64,000 nt of DNA from Anabaena sp. UHCC 0204. GTDB taxonomy: Bacteria; Cyanobacteriota; Cyanobacteriia; Cyanobacteriales; Nostocaceae. Shown one piece after another: positions 62,477-64,000 of this stretch (its first letter is position 1; each line of letters begins with the position of its first letter). Location: positions 59,320 to 123,319 of the forward strand of contig NZ_VIKW01000012.1 of the NCBI RefSeq assembly GCF_009711975.1, read 5' to 3'. Below the pieces are notes generated by a model. That model saw only the letters and a list, made by a program, of their open reading frames with translations. It ran no database searches and was not told the DNA's origin. The position numbers and the translations under genes are program-made.

Positions 62477-63892
62477 TTAAACTAATTCTGGTGTTGCTTC
62501 TGTTTCTGGTTCTATATCTGGTAAACCATAGATAGAACGGTAAAGTTTATCGTACTGTTTCGCAGATTCATACCAACTGAAGTTTTCACTCATTCCCCGT
62601 TTTTGTAATTCTTGCCATTGAGGTTTGAAACGGAAACCTTCCCAAGCACGAATCATGCAGGTGAAGAGGTCTAGGGGTTCATAACGGTCAAAGCAATAAC
62701 CTGTACCCGCTTCATTGACTGGATCAAAGTGGCTGACGGTATCAACTAATCCCCCTGTTCGACGGACAATGGGAACAGAACCGTAACGTAAAGCCATCAT
62801 TTGGCTGATTCCGCAGGGTTCAAAACGGCTGGGCATTAAGAAAGCATCTGTACCAGCGTAAATACGACGAGAAAGGGCATCATTATACAGGAGATAGGTA
62901 GCCATGCGTCCGGGATAGCGGGATGCGAGTTGCCACATTTGGGTTTCATAATAGCGATCGCCTGTTCCCAAAAGCACAAATTGAGCATCTGTATAAGCCA
63001 TGAAGCGGTCAAGGATTTGTAATACTAAATCCATCCCTTTTTGTTCTACTAGCCTTGTCACCATGCCGATGAGAAAGGCATTAGAATTAACTTCTAAACC
63101 TACTTCTTCTTGCAAGGCTATTTTATTAGCTTTGCGTTTATCTAGGGTATCTATTGTAAAGGTTTGGTTGATGTATTTATCATTAGCTGGATCATAAACA
63201 TCGGTATCTATGCCGTTAATTATCCCTGATAATTTGCCACTAATAAAAGATAATAAACCTTCTATTTGTTCACCATAGGCAGGTGTTTTAATTTGATCTG
63301 CATAGGTGGGAGAAACTGTATTTACTTTATTGGCAAACTGGACTGCGGCTGCCATGGTATTGTGTCCTTGCATATACCAGGGACACCAAGTAATTTTCTC
63401 CAAATACCAACGCCAAGGTCCTTGATAAGCAAGGTTATGAATGGTGAATACAGTGGTAATATCTGGGGATTGATTCAACCATACAGGTAACATTCCTGTG
63501 TGCCAATCATGACAATGGACAATTTCCGGTTTCCAGTAATTCCAGCAAAATTCCGCTGCACCATTGGAAAATAAGGTAAATCTCCAATCTTCATCTTCTC
63601 CACCATAAACCCGCCGAGGTAGAAAGGTTGGATGTCCAAATAAATACAAAGGAACATCAGTACCAGGGAGTACACCTTCGTAAACTGCAAACTCCTGGAA
63701 CATGGCAGATCCCTTCCAAATGGGTTCTTTAGGAACTGTCATTTTGTCGGGAACAAAGCCATAGTAAGGCATAAAAATCCGGACATCATGACCCATTGCT
63801 CTCAAGACTTTGGGTAATGCACCTACAACATCGCCCATTCCGCCAACTTTGGCAATGGGAGCAGCTTCCGCCGCTACAAATAAAATTCTCAT
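62477..63892 (-). CDS. glgA: Glycogen synthase (ADP-glucose type)
   Basis: A 471-residue GT5 enzyme that extends glycogen from ADP-glucose. [20 protein letters not shown], then [10 protein letters not shown] is the N-terminal ADP-glucose-binding motif (KVGGMGDV in place of KTGGLADV, a known variant in cyanobacterial GlgA). Also [26 protein letters not shown], and the C-terminal [20 protein letters not shown], then PIVRRTGGL (EPCG and RTGGL). The first half is complete and the start at 63892 is clear. It is single, with a tandem repeat block in its upstream region. Confidence 0.95.
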   Translation of the reverse strand: MRILFVAAEAAPIAKVGGMGDVVGALPKVLRAMGHDVRIFMPYYGFVPDKMTVPKEPIWKGSAMFQEFAVYEGVLPGTDVPLYLFGHPTFLPRRVYGGEDEDWRFTLFSNGAAEFCWNYWKPEIVHCHDWHTGMLPVWLNQSPDITTVFTIHNLAYQGPWRWYLEKITWCPWYMQGHNTMAAAVQFANKVNTVSPTYADQIKTPAYGEQIEGLLSFISGKLSGIINGIDTDVYDPANDKYINQTFTIDTLDKRKANKIALQEEVGLEVNSNAFLIGMVTRLVEQKGMDLVLQILDRFMAYTDAQFVLLGTGDRYYETQMWQLASRYPGRMATYLLYNDALSRRIYAGTDAFLMPSRFEPCGISQMMALRYGSVPIVRRTGGLVDTVSHFDPVNEAGTGYCFDRYEPLDLFTCMIRAWEGFRFKPQWQELQKRGMSENFSWYESAKQYDKLYRSIYGLPDIEPETEATPELV

Positions 63893-64000
63893 ATTTTTGT
63901 CAGTGGTTAGTTGTCAATTGTCAGTTGTCAATTGTCAGTTGTCAGTTGTCAATTGTCAGTTGTCAGTTGTCAGTTGTTCGTTGTCCGTTGTTCGTTGTTC
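63893..64000. repeat. Tandem heptamer repeats upstream of glgA
   Basis: Repeated GTCAGTT, GTCAATT and later GTTCGTT/GTCCGTT units run from about 63901 to the end of the window. The same class of repeat occurs at 2141-2216 and 5866-6048. Confidence 0.85.

Overview
The window comes from a filamentous, probably heterocyst-forming cyanobacterium (Nostocales, Anabaena/Nostoc/Dolichospermum type). This rests on many HIP1-type GCGATCGC octamers in and between genes, heptanucleotide tandem repeats of the GTCAGTT/GTCAATT type between genes, a cyanobacterial RNase P RNA gene, a tRNA-Gln(TTG), a cluster resembling hormogonium polysaccharide genes, and protein families typical of the group. Base composition is AT-rich and even. 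Most of the window is chromosomal housekeeping DNA with several accessory islands.

Layout. 1-11.8 kb: a Lin0512-like protein, a membrane protein, a SpoIID-like protein, a Wzc-like polysaccharide co-polymerase/ATPase, endonuclease V, tRNA-Gln, an acetyltransferase with two family-2 glycosyltransferases (a polysaccharide operon), CobU and conserved cyanobacterial proteins. 12.2-20.9 kb: a compact double-glycine peptide export cassette. It has three paralogous short precursors, each behind its own copy of a ~180-230 bp upstream repeat, a fourth divergent precursor, a C39-peptidase ABC exporter, an HlyD adaptor, a degenerate kinase-like protein, a LuxR-type response regulator and a membrane histidine kinase. 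The arrangement suggests regulated production, cleavage and export of bacteriocin-like or signalling peptides. 21-29 kb: RNase Z, a PrxQ-like peroxiredoxin, cysteine desulfurase, a DUF4346-like protein, a COG3146-type acyltransferase, a RibD-like reductase and a cache histidine kinase. 29.5-36.4 kb: a heavy-metal module with a 16-Cys copper-binding four-helix protein divergent from an HME-RND efflux operon and two lipoproteins. 36.4-38.3 kb: an oxidoreductase and RNase III.

38.4-46.4 kb is a defence and mobile island. A type IIG restriction-methylation gene carries an in-frame TAG exactly where a conserved Trp codon is expected, and it follows an AlbA/ATPase gene. rnpB comes next, then a TnpB-only IS605-like element lying about 35 bp upstream of rnpB whose TnpB lacks the usual RuvC-II Glu and zinc finger. 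An IS5-type transposase remnant closes the island. 46.5-57 kb: a REC-GAF-GGDEF protein, a membrane acyltransferase, an SbmA/YddA-like ABC protein, two related MFS exporters, a GxxExxY protein and a GH13 amylase. 57.3-64 kb: a decayed AAA ATPase/DUF4276 pair, chorismate synthase, a small sigma-region-4 protein, a compact toxin-immunity cassette (solo deaminase, SMI1/KNR4 protein and a frameshifted gene) and glycogen synthase.

The window also holds several families of small non-autonomous repeats. One is a ~111 bp element with GGCGTTGCTGA ends; two of its three copies have a clear 8-bp target duplication. All family assignments are from reading motifs; no database search was run.
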